Assembly: GCF_028553785.1 (NCBI RefSeq)
Contig: NZ_CP067136.1
Span: 3,098,501-3,162,500 of the forward strand
Source of the DNA: Paracoccus fistulariae
Lineage (GTDB): Bacteria > Pseudomonadota > Alphaproteobacteria > Rhodobacterales > Rhodobacteraceae
DNA length: 64,000 bases
Direction of reading: 5' to 3'
A model generated the notes under the pieces. The model searched no databases, was not told the origin of the DNA, and saw only the letters and a program-made list of their open reading frames with translations. The number at the start of each line of letters is the position of its first letter. Within the stretch, counting starts at the first letter, position 1. Both the position numbers and the translations under genes were made by a program. Positions 53,704-62,557 of this stretch are shown here, one piece after another.

Positions 53704-53719
53704 GTGAGGGGAACCTCAC
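53704..53719. promoter_or_regulatory. Inverted repeat between luxR and luxI genes
   Basis: GTGAGG-GGAA-CCTCAC lies 18 bases before the synthase start. Its arms do not match the classical lux box (ACCTGT...ACAGGT). It could be a leader hairpin or a divergent operator. Confidence 0.35.
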
Positions 53720-53737
53720 ACCCCAGGAGTACTTGAA

Positions 53738-54328
53738 ATGCAGACGACGACCCTCTCATTCTCCAACCTTCACAATTATGGAGAATTATTCGCCAACCTT
53801 TTTCGGGCACGGAAGCAAAGCTTCATCGTGCAGAAGAAGTGGGAGCTTCCCGAGGCGGAGGACATGGAGTTTGACCAGTACGATACACCGCAAAGCCGGT
53901 GGATCGCGATCCATGATAACGGGCTGGTCCTTGCCGGGATTCGCCTGACGCCCACGACTGCGCGCTGCGGTGTCTACAGCTACATGATCCGCGATGCACA
54001 GCGCGGGCTGCTGGGTGGCTCGATCCCAGAGAATCTGCTGTATGAGGATGCGCCCGTCGACGAGCAGGCGTGGGAATGCTCTCGTGTCTTTGTCAGCCAT
54101 GACATTCCGCAGATGTATCGTCGCAAGGTGCATTTCAAAATGGTCGAGGCGATGACCGGCAGCGCCCGTGAAATGGGGGCCAGCCGCCTGATCGCCTTGA
54201 CCGGTGCCAACTGGCCGCGCTGGTATGGCCGTTGCGGGCTTGAGGCGCAGGCAATCGGCCCGGTCCTGCGGATCGATGATGGCGATTTCCAATGCGTTGC
54301 CATCGATCTGACGGCCAAGCTGCATTGA
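53738..54328 (+). CDS. Acyl-homoserine-lactone synthase, LuxI family
   Basis: The 196-residue synthase makes N-acyl-homoserine lactones from S-adenosylmethionine and acyl-ACP. The conserved residues of the family are in place: R25, F29, W35, D46 and D49 (EFDQYDTP), R69 (AGIRLTP), and E113 and R116 (WECSRVFV). Length is slightly under typical. ATG 53738 has CCAGGAG upstream. It pairs with the LuxR gene just upstream, forming a complete signal-and-receptor module. Chain length of the product cannot be predicted with confidence. Confidence 0.92.
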   Translation: MQTTTLSFSNLHNYGELFANLFRARKQSFIVQKKWELPEAEDMEFDQYDTPQSRWIAIHDNGLVLAGIRLTPTTARCGVYSYMIRDAQRGLLGGSIPENLLYEDAPVDEQAWECSRVFVSHDIPQMYRRKVHFKMVEAMTGSAREMGASRLIALTGANWPRWYGRCGLEAQAIGPVLRIDDGDFQCVAIDLTAKLH

Positions 54329-54340
54329 GCGGCGGGGTAC

Positions 54341-54386
54341 AGGCGGGCCGGCTGATGGGGACTGTTCCCCGCCATCCGGGCCGCCT
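54341..54386 (+). other. Large hairpin between luxI and rarA
   Basis: AGGCGGGCCGG (54341-54351) pairs with CCGGGCCGCCT (54376-54386) with one mismatch, and inside it GGGGA-CTGT-TCCCC (54357-54370). No T-run follows, and rarA starts 14 bases later. It may partly insulate rarA from quorum-sensing transcription. Confidence 0.5.
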
Positions 54387-54400
54387 AGAATGGCGGCATA

Positions 54401-55717
54401 ATGGCCGATCTGTTTGATAGCGCATCTTTCTCTGCCCCGCCGCCAAATCCGGCGGTGCGTCCCCTGGCCGACCGTATCCGTCCGGCGATGATGTCGGAGG
54501 TGATCGGCCAGGCAAAGATCCTGGGCCCTGACGGGCCTCTGGGGTCGATGCTGGCCGCAGGCAGTCTGTCCTCACTGATCCTGTGGGGGCCGCCCGGCGT
54601 GGGCAAGACGACGATTGCCCGGCTGCTGGCGGATGAGACCGATCTGGCCTTCGTTCAGATCAGCGCGATCTTCTCGGGCGTGCCGGAACTGCGCAAGGTC
54701 TTCGAGGCCGCGCGGCTGCGCCGTCAACAGGGGCGCGGCACCCTGCTATTCGTCGATGAGATCCACCGCTTCAACAAGGCCCAGCAGGACAGCTTCCTGC
54801 CGCATATGGAGGATGGCACCATCCTGCTGGTCGGCGCCACGACCGAAAACCCGTCCTTCGAACTGAACGCCGCCGTCATGTCGCGCGCGCAGGTCATCGT
54901 GCTGGAGCGGTTGAGCCTCAAGGATCTCGAACTGCTGGCGCAGCGGGCCGAGAAGGAACTGGGCCGCAAATTGCCGCTGACGGCTGAAGCCCGTGATGCG
55001 TTGCTGGAGATGGCCGATGGTGACGGGCGCGCGGCGCTGAACCTGATCGAACAGGTCGCGGCATGGCGCGCCGATAAGCCTCTGGACGTTCAGGCCATGT
55101 CGCAAAGGCTGATGCGGCGGGCGGCGAAATACGACAAATCGGGGGATGAGCATTACAACCTGATCTCGGCCCTGCACAAATCGGTACGCGGCAGCGATCC
55201 CGACGCGGCGCTGTACTGGCTGGGCCGGATGCTGGAAGGGGGCGAGGATCCCCGCTATCTGGCCCGCCGCATCACCCGGATGGCGGTCGAGGATATCGGT
55301 CTGGCCGATCCCGCCGCACAGCGCCATTGTCTGGACGCCTGGGCGCTGTACGAACGGCTTGGCAGCCCCGAGGGCGAATTGGCGCTGGCGCAGGCGGTGA
55401 TCTATCTGGCGCTGGCCCCGAAATCGAATGCGGGCTACACCGCCTACAAGGCCGCCCGGGCCGAGGCGAAGCGCACCGGCAGCCTGATGCCACCCGCCCA
55501 TATCCTGAACGCGCCCACGCAGATGATGAAGGATCAGGGCTATGGCGCGGGCTATGCCTATGATCACGATGCCGAGGACGGCTTCAGCGGACAGAATTAT
55601 TTCCCCGACGGGATGAAGCGCCCGGTTCTTTACACCCCTGTCGAGCGCGGTTTCGAGCGTGAGTTGAAGAAGCGCAACGACTGGTTCGTGTCGCAGCGGT
55701 TGAAGCGGGGCGGTTGA
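54401..55717 (+). CDS. rarA: Replication-associated recombination protein RarA (MgsA)
   Basis: The 438-residue AAA+ ATPase is related to clamp-loader subunits and acts at stalled replication forks. Walker A is GPPGVGKTT (63-71), Walker B LLFVDEIHRFNKAQQD (115-130), and sensor 1 lies in VGATTENPSFELN. The C-terminal tetramerisation part includes YKAARAEAKRTGSLMPPAHI. Length is typical. It starts a cluster of housekeeping genes with crcB, an RluC-like enzyme, a HAD phosphatase and ATP12. Confidence 0.95.
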   Translation: MADLFDSASFSAPPPNPAVRPLADRIRPAMMSEVIGQAKILGPDGPLGSMLAAGSLSSLILWGPPGVGKTTIARLLADETDLAFVQISAIFSGVPELRKVFEAARLRRQQGRGTLLFVDEIHRFNKAQQDSFLPHMEDGTILLVGATTENPSFELNAAVMSRAQVIVLERLSLKDLELLAQRAEKELGRKLPLTAEARDALLEMADGDGRAALNLIEQVAAWRADKPLDVQAMSQRLMRRAAKYDKSGDEHYNLISALHKSVRGSDPDAALYWLGRMLEGGEDPRYLARRITRMAVEDIGLADPAAQRHCLDAWALYERLGSPEGELALAQAVIYLALAPKSNAGYTAYKAARAEAKRTGSLMPPAHILNAPTQMMKDQGYGAGYAYDHDAEDGFSGQNYFPDGMKRPVLYTPVERGFERELKKRNDWFVSQRLKRGG

Positions 55718-55748
55718 CTTTGCCCGCGCCGGCCCACAGTACCGCGCC

Positions 55749-56123
55749 ATGATGAATGCCTATCTTCAGGTCGCCCTTGGCGGCGCGGCGGGTGCGATGG
55801 CCCGCTTTGCGGTCAGCCGGATGGCCGCGCTCTGGATGCCCGGATTTCCGGCCGGAACGCTGATCGTGAACGTGCTGGGCAGCTTTGCCATGGGCTTGCT
55901 GAGCGTCTGGATGATGCTGCGGATCGGCACCGCCTGGGCGCCGCTGCTGCTGACCGGGCTTCTGGGCGGCTTCACCACGTTTTCGGCATTTTCACTGGAT
56001 GCGCTGACGCTGTGGGAACGGGGGCAGGGCGGGGCCGCGGCGGGCTATGTGCTGCTGTCGGTCATCGCCTCGCTGATCGCGGTTCTGGCCGGCGCGGTCA
56101 TGGGCAGGGGGATATGGGCATGA
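55749..56123 (+). CDS. crcB: Fluoride ion transporter CrcB/FluC
   Basis: The 124-residue small channel exports fluoride as an antiparallel dimer. Four spans are expected. The family marks are GGAAGAMARFAVSR (about 11-24), GTLIVNVLGSFAMGLL (about 36-51, with the fluoride-lining Asn) and GLLGGFTTFSAFSLDAL (about 70-86, with the Phe-box and Na+ site). Length is normal. No fluoride riboswitch was recognised in the 31-base gap after rarA. Its stop overlaps the next start (ATGA at 56120). Confidence 0.93.
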   Translation: MMNAYLQVALGGAAGAMARFAVSRMAALWMPGFPAGTLIVNVLGSFAMGLLSVWMMLRIGTAWAPLLLTGLLGGFTTFSAFSLDALTLWERGQGGAAAGYVLLSVIASLIAVLAGAVMGRGIWA

Positions 56124-57175
56124 GCCGCGTTCAGACGATCAGGATCGGCAAGGATGAGGGCGATCAGCGGCTGGACCGCTGGCTGAAGAAGAAGTTTCCG
56201 CAACTGACGCAGGGCGCGGTCGAAAAGATGTGCCGCAAGGGCGAGTTGCGCGTCGATGGCGGCCGGGTCAAGGCCAATACCCGGATCGAGACCGGGCAGG
56301 AGGTCCGCATCCCGCCGCTGCCCGAGGCCAGCCCTGCGCCTGCGCGGGCGCGCGCCGAAGGCCCGCATATCCCCGACAGCGACCGCAGGATGATCGAAGA
56401 GGCCGTCCTGTGGAAGGACGAACATATCATCGCGCTTAACAAGCCGCCGGGCCTGCCCAGCCAGGGCGGCAGCGGTCAGGGAAATCGCCATGTGGACGGC
56501 CTGACCGAAGCGCTGAAATTCGGCTATAAGGATCGGCCAAAACTGGTGCATCGTCTGGACAAGGATACCTCTGGCGTATTGCTGTTGGCGCGGACCGATC
56601 GCGTCGCCCGCGCGCTGTCCGAGGCTTTCCGCTCGCGCACCACGCGCAAGATCTACTGGGCCGCCGTCGCGGGCGTGCCGCAGCCGCGCATGGGGACGGT
56701 GCGCTATGGGCTGGTCAAGGCGCCCGGCCATGGTCGGGGCGGCGAGGGCGAAAAGATGATGGCGGTCCTGCCGCGCGACATTCCCAATGTCGAAGGTGCC
56801 AAGCGCGCCACCACCGATTACGCCGTGCTGGAGGCGCTTGGCACGCGGGCAAGCTGGTGCGCGCTGGTGCCGATCACCGGGCGGACCCATCAGCTGCGCG
56901 CGCATATGGCCGAACTGGGCCATCCGATCGTGGGGGATGGCAAATATGGCGGCTCGGGTCAGGAAAATCTGGGCGATGGCTGGGGCGCGCAGCTGGGCGG
57001 GGAAATCAGCCGCAAGCTGCATCTGCATGCCCGCAGCCTGTCCTTTGACCATCCGATCACGAAGAAGCGCATGACCCTGACCGCGCCCTTGCCCGATCAC
57101 ATGCAGCGCACATGGAAAACGCTGGGCTGGCATGAAAACGATGTCCCCGATGATCCCTTTGCCGAGGTCGAATGA
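56120..57175 (+). CDS. RluA/RluC-family ribosomal RNA pseudouridine synthase
   Basis: The 351-residue enzyme has an N-terminal S4 RNA-binding domain (about 10-70, QRLDRWLKKKFPQLTQGAVE) and a RluA catalytic domain whose motif HRLDKDTSG (144-152) holds the catalytic D147. PITGRTHQLRAHMAELGHPI lies toward the C-terminus. The closest functional match is RluC/RluD, which modify 23S rRNA; which uridine is modified cannot be told. ATG 56120 overlaps the crcB stop and has GGGGG eight bases upstream; ATG 56114 is an alternative. The next start overlaps its stop (ATGA at 57172). Confidence 0.9.
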   Translation: MSRVQTIRIGKDEGDQRLDRWLKKKFPQLTQGAVEKMCRKGELRVDGGRVKANTRIETGQEVRIPPLPEASPAPARARAEGPHIPDSDRRMIEEAVLWKDEHIIALNKPPGLPSQGGSGQGNRHVDGLTEALKFGYKDRPKLVHRLDKDTSGVLLLARTDRVARALSEAFRSRTTRKIYWAAVAGVPQPRMGTVRYGLVKAPGHGRGGEGEKMMAVLPRDIPNVEGAKRATTDYAVLEALGTRASWCALVPITGRTHQLRAHMAELGHPIVGDGKYGGSGQENLGDGWGAQLGGEISRKLHLHARSLSFDHPITKKRMTLTAPLPDHMQRTWKTLGWHENDVPDDPFAEVE

Positions 57176-57831
57176 AACTGGTCGTCTTTGATGTCGATGG
57201 CACGCTGATCGACAGTCAGCACCATATCCACGCCGCCATGTCCTCTGCCTTCAGCTGCGCCGGGCTTGAGCCCTTGCCAAAGGACAGCGTCTTGCAGGTC
57301 GTGGGCCTGTCTCTTCCCGAAGCCGTCGCCGTTCTGGCGCCCGACGCGACACCCGAGGTTCAGACACGGATCCTGCTTGGCTATCGGCAGGCCTTTCTGG
57401 CGGCGCGCATGCTGGACGCCGCGCCTCTTTATCCGGGTGCGCGCGAGTGTCTGGACCGTCTGGCGCAGCAGGATGATCTGCTGCTGGCGGTGGCGACGGG
57501 CAAGGCGCGTCGCGGACTGGATGCCATGATCGAGGAACATCGCCTGCAAGGCCGTTTCGTCAGCCTGCAAACCGCCGACCACCACCCCTCGAAACCGCAT
57601 CCGGCGATGCTGCAGGCGGCGCTGGACGAGGCTGGCGTCACCGCCGGCGATGCGGTGATGATCGGCGATACCAGCTTTGACATCGAGATGGCGCAGGCAG
57701 CGGGCGTGACGGGTTTTGGCGTCAACTGGGGCTATCACAGCGCCGATCAGCTTCGCGCCGCCGGGGCCGCGCTGGTTGCCCCGGATTTTCCCGCATTGAC
57801 CACCGCAATCGAAGAATGGGCCGTGACATGA
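57172..57831 (+). CDS. HAD-family hydrolase, phosphoglycolate phosphatase-like
   Basis: The 219-residue phosphatase of the HAD-IA type has the nucleophile motif FDVDGTLID (D7, D9), the threonine of motif II in AVATGKA (about 107-113), Lys in HPSKPHPAML and acidic motif IV in MIGDTSFDIEMAQAAG (about 163-178). A helical cap lies between about 15 and 80. The natural substrate is not evident. It is translationally coupled on both sides (ATGA at 57172 and 57828). Confidence 0.9.
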   Translation: MKLVVFDVDGTLIDSQHHIHAAMSSAFSCAGLEPLPKDSVLQVVGLSLPEAVAVLAPDATPEVQTRILLGYRQAFLAARMLDAAPLYPGARECLDRLAQQDDLLLAVATGKARRGLDAMIEEHRLQGRFVSLQTADHHPSKPHPAMLQAALDEAGVTAGDAVMIGDTSFDIEMAQAAGVTGFGVNWGYHSADQLRAAGAALVAPDFPALTTAIEEWAVT

Positions 57832-58541
57832 CCGAATGGAAAGCGCGTCGCTTCTGGAAAAAGGCCGATATCCGTCCCGTTGGCGACGGGTGGGAGGTCG
57901 TTCTGGACGACAAGCCCGTGCGCACGCCGGGCAAGCTGCCCTTGATCCTGCCGACCGAGGCGCTGGCACATGCGATTGCCGAGGAATGGGACGCGCAGGG
58001 CGATATCATCGACCCGAATGCGATGCCGCTGACGCGCGCCGCGAATTCCGCCATCGAAAAGGTCGCGCCGCAATTCGATGAGGTGGCGGCGATGCTGGGC
58101 GAATATGGCGCCACCGACCTGCTGTCCTATCGTGCCGAGGGGCCGGATGATCTGGTCCGCCAGCAGGCGCAGGGCTGGGATCCGCTGATCGACTGGGCCG
58201 CGACCGAATTGAAAGCGCCGCTGAGAATTACGCATGGCGTTGTGCCGGTCGATCAGGATCCCGCCACGCTGGCGCGCCTGCGCGACGAGATCCGGGCGCT
58301 GGATCATTTCGGCCTGACCGCCCTGCACGATCTTGTGACGCTGCCCGGATCGCTGGTTCTGGGGCTTGCGGTCATCCGTGGCCGCTTGACGCCAGAACAG
58401 GCCTTCACGCTGTCCCGCATCGACGAGGATTACCAGAGAAGCATGTGGGGCGAGGATGACGAAGCCCGCGAGGCGGCTGAAAACCGCCGCGCGGCAATCG
58501 CGCAGGCGGAACGCTTCTGGACCCTGTCGCGGCCTGTCTAA
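57828..58541 (+). CDS. ATP12-family F1-ATPase assembly chaperone
   Basis: The 237-residue protein is related to mitochondrial ATP12, which protects the alpha subunit before F1 assembly; bacterial copies are largely restricted to Alphaproteobacteria. Recognisable parts are WKARRFWKKADIRPV (3-17), VVLDDKPVRTPGKLPLILPT (about 24-43), MPLTRAANSAIEKV and ALHDLVTLPGSLVLGLAVI with SRIDEDYQRSMWGEDDEA near the end. ATG 57828 overlaps the HAD stop; four codons upstream an in-frame ATG is less likely. It ends the rarA cluster. Confidence 0.93.
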   Translation: MTEWKARRFWKKADIRPVGDGWEVVLDDKPVRTPGKLPLILPTEALAHAIAEEWDAQGDIIDPNAMPLTRAANSAIEKVAPQFDEVAAMLGEYGATDLLSYRAEGPDDLVRQQAQGWDPLIDWAATELKAPLRITHGVVPVDQDPATLARLRDEIRALDHFGLTALHDLVTLPGSLVLGLAVIRGRLTPEQAFTLSRIDEDYQRSMWGEDDEAREAAENRRAAIAQAERFWTLSRPV

Positions 58542-58703
58542 AAGATAGGCCGGATGGCGTCACGCTTGACCTGTCACGGACTATAGGCACAATACCGCTT
58601 ATTGGGGGCGCTTGGTGCTGTTCCCGAATAACTCTTGGCCAGTCACGCTGGTCAGACGCTGTTGGTCGGTTCCTGGCTGGCAGCATCCAACAATGAGGTA
58701 GAA

Positions 58704-59720
58704 ATGAAAAAAACAATCTTTCTTGGCACTGTCGCCGCCGCGACTCTGACGGCGGGCATGGGCATGGCCGACACGTTGGCGGATGTGAAAGCGCGTGGTG
58801 AGTTGAACTGCGGCGTGAATACCGGCCTCGTCGGTTTCGCGGCCCCGGATGCCAACGGAAACTGGACCGGTTTCGATATCGACGTGTGCAAGGCCGTCGC
58901 CGCTGCCGTGCTGGGCGACCCGTCCAAGGTCAAATATGTGCCGACCACGGGTCAGACCCGCTTCACGGCGCTGGCCTCGGGCGAGGTTGACGTGCTGGCG
59001 CGGAACTCGACCTGGACCTTCTCGCGCGATACCGACCTGAAACTGGATTTCGCGGGCGTCAACTATTACGACGGTCAGGGCTTCATGGTCAGCAAGGATC
59101 TGGGCGTGACCTCGGCCAAGGAACTGGACGGGGCAACGGTCTGCATCCAGACCGGCACCACGACCGAACTGAACCTGGCCGATTATTTCAAGGCCAACAA
59201 CATGACCTACACCCCGGTCAATATCGACAGCAATGCCGAGGGTGAGCAGCAATATATGGCCGGTGCCTGTGACGCCTATACCACCGATGCGTCGGGGCTG
59301 GCGGCGACCCGTGCTGCCTTCGCGGATCCCGAAAACCATATCATCCTGCCCGAGATCATCTCGAAAGAGCCGCTTGGCCCGGCTGTGCGCCATGGCGACA
59401 ACAACTGGGGCGATATCGTGCGCTGGACGCTTTATGCGCTGATCGCGGCCGAGGAATATGGCGTGACCTCGAAGAATATCGAGGAACTGTCGAAATCCTC
59501 GCAAAACCCCGAGGTTCAGCGCCTTCTGGGCACCTCGGATGATCTGGGTGCGATGATTGGTCTGGATGCGGAATGGGCCAAGCGCGCCATTCTGGCCAGC
59601 GGCAATTATGGCGAAATCTTTGCCGCCAATATCGGCGAGCAGACCCCGATTGGTCTGGCCCGCGGCCTGAACGCCCAGTGGACGCAGGGCGGTCTGATGT
59701 ATGCGATGCCGTTCCGGTAA
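58704..59720 (+). CDS. bztA: Amino-acid ABC transporter substrate-binding protein
   Basis: The 338-residue periplasmic binding protein of the Bzt/Aap type takes up glutamate, glutamine, aspartate and related amino acids in Rhodobacter and Rhizobium. The signal peptide MKKTIFLGTVAAATLTAGMG is cleaved near residue 22. The mature part starts DTLADVKARGELNCGVNTGL and contains GFDIDVCKAVAAAVLGD. ATG 58704 follows TGAGGTAGAA. The gene heads bztABCD but is separated from the permeases by a strong hairpin, which would allow higher expression of the binding protein. The name follows the operon pattern; substrate range is inferred. Confidence 0.93.
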   Translation: MKKTIFLGTVAAATLTAGMGMADTLADVKARGELNCGVNTGLVGFAAPDANGNWTGFDIDVCKAVAAAVLGDPSKVKYVPTTGQTRFTALASGEVDVLARNSTWTFSRDTDLKLDFAGVNYYDGQGFMVSKDLGVTSAKELDGATVCIQTGTTTELNLADYFKANNMTYTPVNIDSNAEGEQQYMAGACDAYTTDASGLAATRAAFADPENHIILPEIISKEPLGPAVRHGDNNWGDIVRWTLYALIAAEEYGVTSKNIEELSKSSQNPEVQRLLGTSDDLGAMIGLDAEWAKRAILASGNYGEIFAANIGEQTPIGLARGLNAQWTQGGLMYAMPFR

Positions 59721-59731
59721 GCAAAACGATC

Positions 59732-59764
59732 GGCAAAGGGGGGCGTGATGCCCCCCTTTGCCTT
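59732..59764 (+). terminator. Hairpin between bztA and bztB
   Basis: The perfect 13-bp stem GGCAAAGGGGGGC / GCCCCCCTTTGCC around GTGAT, 12 bases after the bztA stop, is followed by only TTCT. It is best read as a partial terminator or 3'-protecting hairpin that keeps bztA mRNA more abundant than that of the permease genes. Confidence 0.7.
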
Positions 59765-59834
59765 CTAAGCGACGAAACCGGTAATCCACTTACATAAGCG
59801 GCGCAAAGTCGCAGGCCGGCAGCAGGGGAAATAG

Positions 59835-61091
59835 ATGGCAGATACCGCGATACCGGCCAAAGAGCCGTTCCGTTTGAGTATGCTGATTTATGATCGGCGT
59901 TACCGCTCGCTGACCTTTCAGGTCATCGTGTTCATTCTTGTCATGGCCTTCGGCTGGTGGCTGGTCAGCAACACGGTCAGAAATCTTGAAGTTCTGGGCA
60001 AGGATTTCAAATTCGACTTTCTGTCGCAGCGCGCGGGCTATGATATTCCGCAGCCGCCCATTCCCTATACGGCCGACGATACGCATTTGCGTGCCGCCGT
60101 CGTGGGGGTGCTGAACACGCTGATCATCACCGTGCTGGGCTGCGTCGCGGCCACCGTGCTGGGGGTGATCGTGGGGGTTGCGCGGCTGTCCAACAACTGG
60201 CTGTTCGCGCGGCTGATGACCGTCTATGTCGAGGCCTTCCGCAATGTGCCGCTGCTGCTGTGGATCCTTGTGGTCTTTTCGGTCTTTCGCGAGATTCTGC
60301 CCCCGCCGAACGCCTTTCGGGGCGAAGATCCCGCAGCCTCGATGATCCTGTTCGACAATGTGGCGCTGACGAATCGCTATACCGCGATCCCGACGCTGGG
60401 CATGACCAACGATCCGGGCAGTCTGGATCTGGGCTGGCGTGTGACCATCAGTTGGGCGGCGATTGCCTTTATCGTGGTGCTGATCGGCGGCTGGCTGGTG
60501 CATAAGGCCATCGTCAAATGGGCGCAGGCCACGCAGGATCAGACCGGGCAGCGCCCGACGACATGGTGGATGAGCCTGATTGTGATGGTGCTGCCGTCGC
60601 TGCTGCTGATCTGGTATTTCGGTCTGCACATGATCCCGCCGGAACTGAAGGGATTCAACTTCACCGGCGGTCTGAACATCAGCAATGCGCTGGTCGCGTT
60701 GTGGCTGGCGCTGACGCTGTACACCGCCGCCTTCATCGCCGAGATCGTGCGCGCGGGCATCCTTGCCATCAGCAAGGGCCAGTCCGAGGCCGCCTTTGCC
60801 CTTGGCATCAGCCCGCGACGGACCATGAACCTTGTCATTCTGCCGCAGGCGCTGCGGGTGATCGTTCCGCCGCTGATCTCGCAATATCTGAACCTGATGA
60901 AGAACAGTTCGCTGGCGATTGCCGTGGGTTTCATGGAGCTGAAAGGCACGCTGGGCGGCACCACGCTGAACCAGACCGGCCGAGAGCTGGAATCCATCCT
61001 GCTGATGATGGGCATCTATCTGATTCTCAGCCTGATCATCTCGTCGGGGATGAATCTCTTCAACGCGCGCGTCAAACTGAAGGAGCGGTAA
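59835..61091 (+). CDS. bztB: Amino-acid ABC transporter permease
   Basis: The 418-residue inner-membrane subunit is much longer than the roughly 220 residues of common His/Glu permeases, as expected for BztB/AapQ. Spans are near 28-48 and 90-115, with several more to the end. The ABC-contact EAA loop is visible in EIVRAGILAISKGQSEAAFALGISPRR (about 302-328). It pairs with bztC. ATG 59835 follows GCAGGGGAAATAG. The long insert between early spans (PNAFRGEDPAASMILFDN) is typical of this subfamily. Confidence 0.93.
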   Translation: MADTAIPAKEPFRLSMLIYDRRYRSLTFQVIVFILVMAFGWWLVSNTVRNLEVLGKDFKFDFLSQRAGYDIPQPPIPYTADDTHLRAAVVGVLNTLIITVLGCVAATVLGVIVGVARLSNNWLFARLMTVYVEAFRNVPLLLWILVVFSVFREILPPPNAFRGEDPAASMILFDNVALTNRYTAIPTLGMTNDPGSLDLGWRVTISWAAIAFIVVLIGGWLVHKAIVKWAQATQDQTGQRPTTWWMSLIVMVLPSLLLIWYFGLHMIPPELKGFNFTGGLNISNALVALWLALTLYTAAFIAEIVRAGILAISKGQSEAAFALGISPRRTMNLVILPQALRVIVPPLISQYLNLMKNSSLAIAVGFMELKGTLGGTTLNQTGRELESILLMMGIYLILSLIISSGMNLFNARVKLKER

Positions 61092-61092
61092 G

Positions 61093-62547
61093 ATGAGTGA
61101 GATTCACGCACAGACCGCCCAATATGTCCGCGACACGATGCTGCCGCCGAAACCGCCGCCCGAAAACGACTCGGGCGTGGTGAAATGGCTGCGGAGCAAT
61201 CTGTTTTCCGGGCCGGTCAATACGATCCTGACGATTCTGGGGATCCTGATCGTCTGGCTGCTGGTCAATCATTTCTGGGGCTGGTTCACGCATTCGGTCT
61301 GGAACGCGGGCAGCCTGTCGGAATGTCGGCAGCTGATCGTCGAAAGATGGGGCGAGGGTTCGACCGGCGCATGCTGGGCGGTGATCCGCGAACGCTGGAT
61401 GCAGTTCACCTTCGGCTTCTATCCCTCCGAACTCTACTGGCGTCCGACCATGGCCTTTGGCCTGCTTTTCGTGGCGCTGGCGCCGGTGCTGTTTTCGGAA
61501 TCGCGCAAGATCCGCCGCATCGTTCTGGTGACCGCAGCTGTCCTGACGCTGGGTGCGATGCTGCTGCTAGGGGCACCTGCGGTCTGGCTGATCTTTGCCG
61601 CCGCCGTCTTCGCCGCCGCCATCGTCGCTGCGGAACAGCGCCCCAGCCTGCTGCTGATCTTTTCGCTGCTCTTCCCCTTCCTGGGGGTCTGGTGGCTGTG
61701 GGGCGGTTCGCTCTGGGGTCCGATCATGGCGCTGATGGGGCTGGTGTTGGGCTGGGCGGCGTTCATGCTGCTGGGCCGCCTTTCACCCATGCTGGCCGGG
61801 ATTGGCATGCTGCTGGTGCCGCTGCTGTGGTGGGTCTATCTGGCGGGCGCTGCGGCGCAGGATGCCGAAAGGCTGATCTCGCTGTCGATACCGGCGGTGG
61901 CCTCTGACCGGTTCGGCGGCTTCCTGTTGTCGATCACCATCGGGCTGTCGGGCATCGCGCTGTCGCTGCCCCTGGGGATCGTGCTGGCGCTGGCGCGTCG
62001 GTCCGACATGTTCCTGGTGAAAACCATGTCGGTGATGTTCATCGAATTCATCCGCGGGGTGCCGCTGATCGCGCTGCTGTTCGTGGCCTCGCTGCTGCTG
62101 AACTATTTCCTGCCGCCGGGCACGAATTTCGACATCATCCTGCGCGTGATCATCATGGTGACGGTCTTTGCCGCCGCCTATATGGCCGAGGTGATCCGGG
62201 GTGGTCTGGCGGCCCTGCCGCGCGGCCAGTACGAGGCGGCCGACGCCCTGGGGCTGGATTACTGGAAGGCGCAGCGGCTGATCATTCTGCCGCAGGCGCT
62301 GAAGATCAGCATTCCGGGCATCGTCTCGACCTTCATCGGCATGTTCAAGGACACCACGCTGGTGACCTTCGTGGGCCTGTACGATCCGCTGAAATCCATG
62401 TCTGACGCCGTCCGCGCCTCGACCGACTGGAAGGGTATCTACTGGGAGCCCTATATCTTCGTCGGCGTCATTTTCTTCATCATCTGCTTCGGCATGTCGC
62501 GCTATTCGATGTATCTCGAGCGTCGGCTGCAGCGTGACCACAGGTAA
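61093..62547 (+). CDS. bztC: Amino-acid ABC transporter permease
   Basis: The 484-residue second permease of the heterodimer begins one base after the bztB stop. The N-terminal part includes a polar region ([11 protein letters not shown]) and a long first extracytoplasmic loop, then a run of hydrophobic spans at about 120-250 that is not found in minimal permeases. The canonical core with the EAA loop [27 protein letters not shown] (about 367-393) is C-terminal. It ends ERRLQRDHR. BztC/AapM proteins share this enlarged form. Confidence 0.93.
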   Translation: MSEIHAQTAQYVRDTMLPPKPPPENDSGVVKWLRSNLFSGPVNTILTILGILIVWLLVNHFWGWFTHSVWNAGSLSECRQLIVERWGEGSTGACWAVIRERWMQFTFGFYPSELYWRPTMAFGLLFVALAPVLFSESRKIRRIVLVTAAVLTLGAMLLLGAPAVWLIFAAAVFAAAIVAAEQRPSLLLIFSLLFPFLGVWWLWGGSLWGPIMALMGLVLGWAAFMLLGRLSPMLAGIGMLLVPLLWWVYLAGAAAQDAERLISLSIPAVASDRFGGFLLSITIGLSGIALSLPLGIVLALARRSDMFLVKTMSVMFIEFIRGVPLIALLFVASLLLNYFLPPGTNFDIILRVIIMVTVFAAAYMAEVIRGGLAALPRGQYEAADALGLDYWKAQRLIILPQALKISIPGIVSTFIGMFKDTTLVTFVGLYDPLKSMSDAVRASTDWKGIYWEPYIFVGVIFFIICFGMSRYSMYLERRLQRDHR

Positions 62548-62557
62548 GGAGGCCGCC

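Noticed and set aside
58566..58587. TTGACC and TATAGG as a promoter for bztA
   Set aside because: The spacer is only about 10 bp, too short for a sigma-70 promoter.
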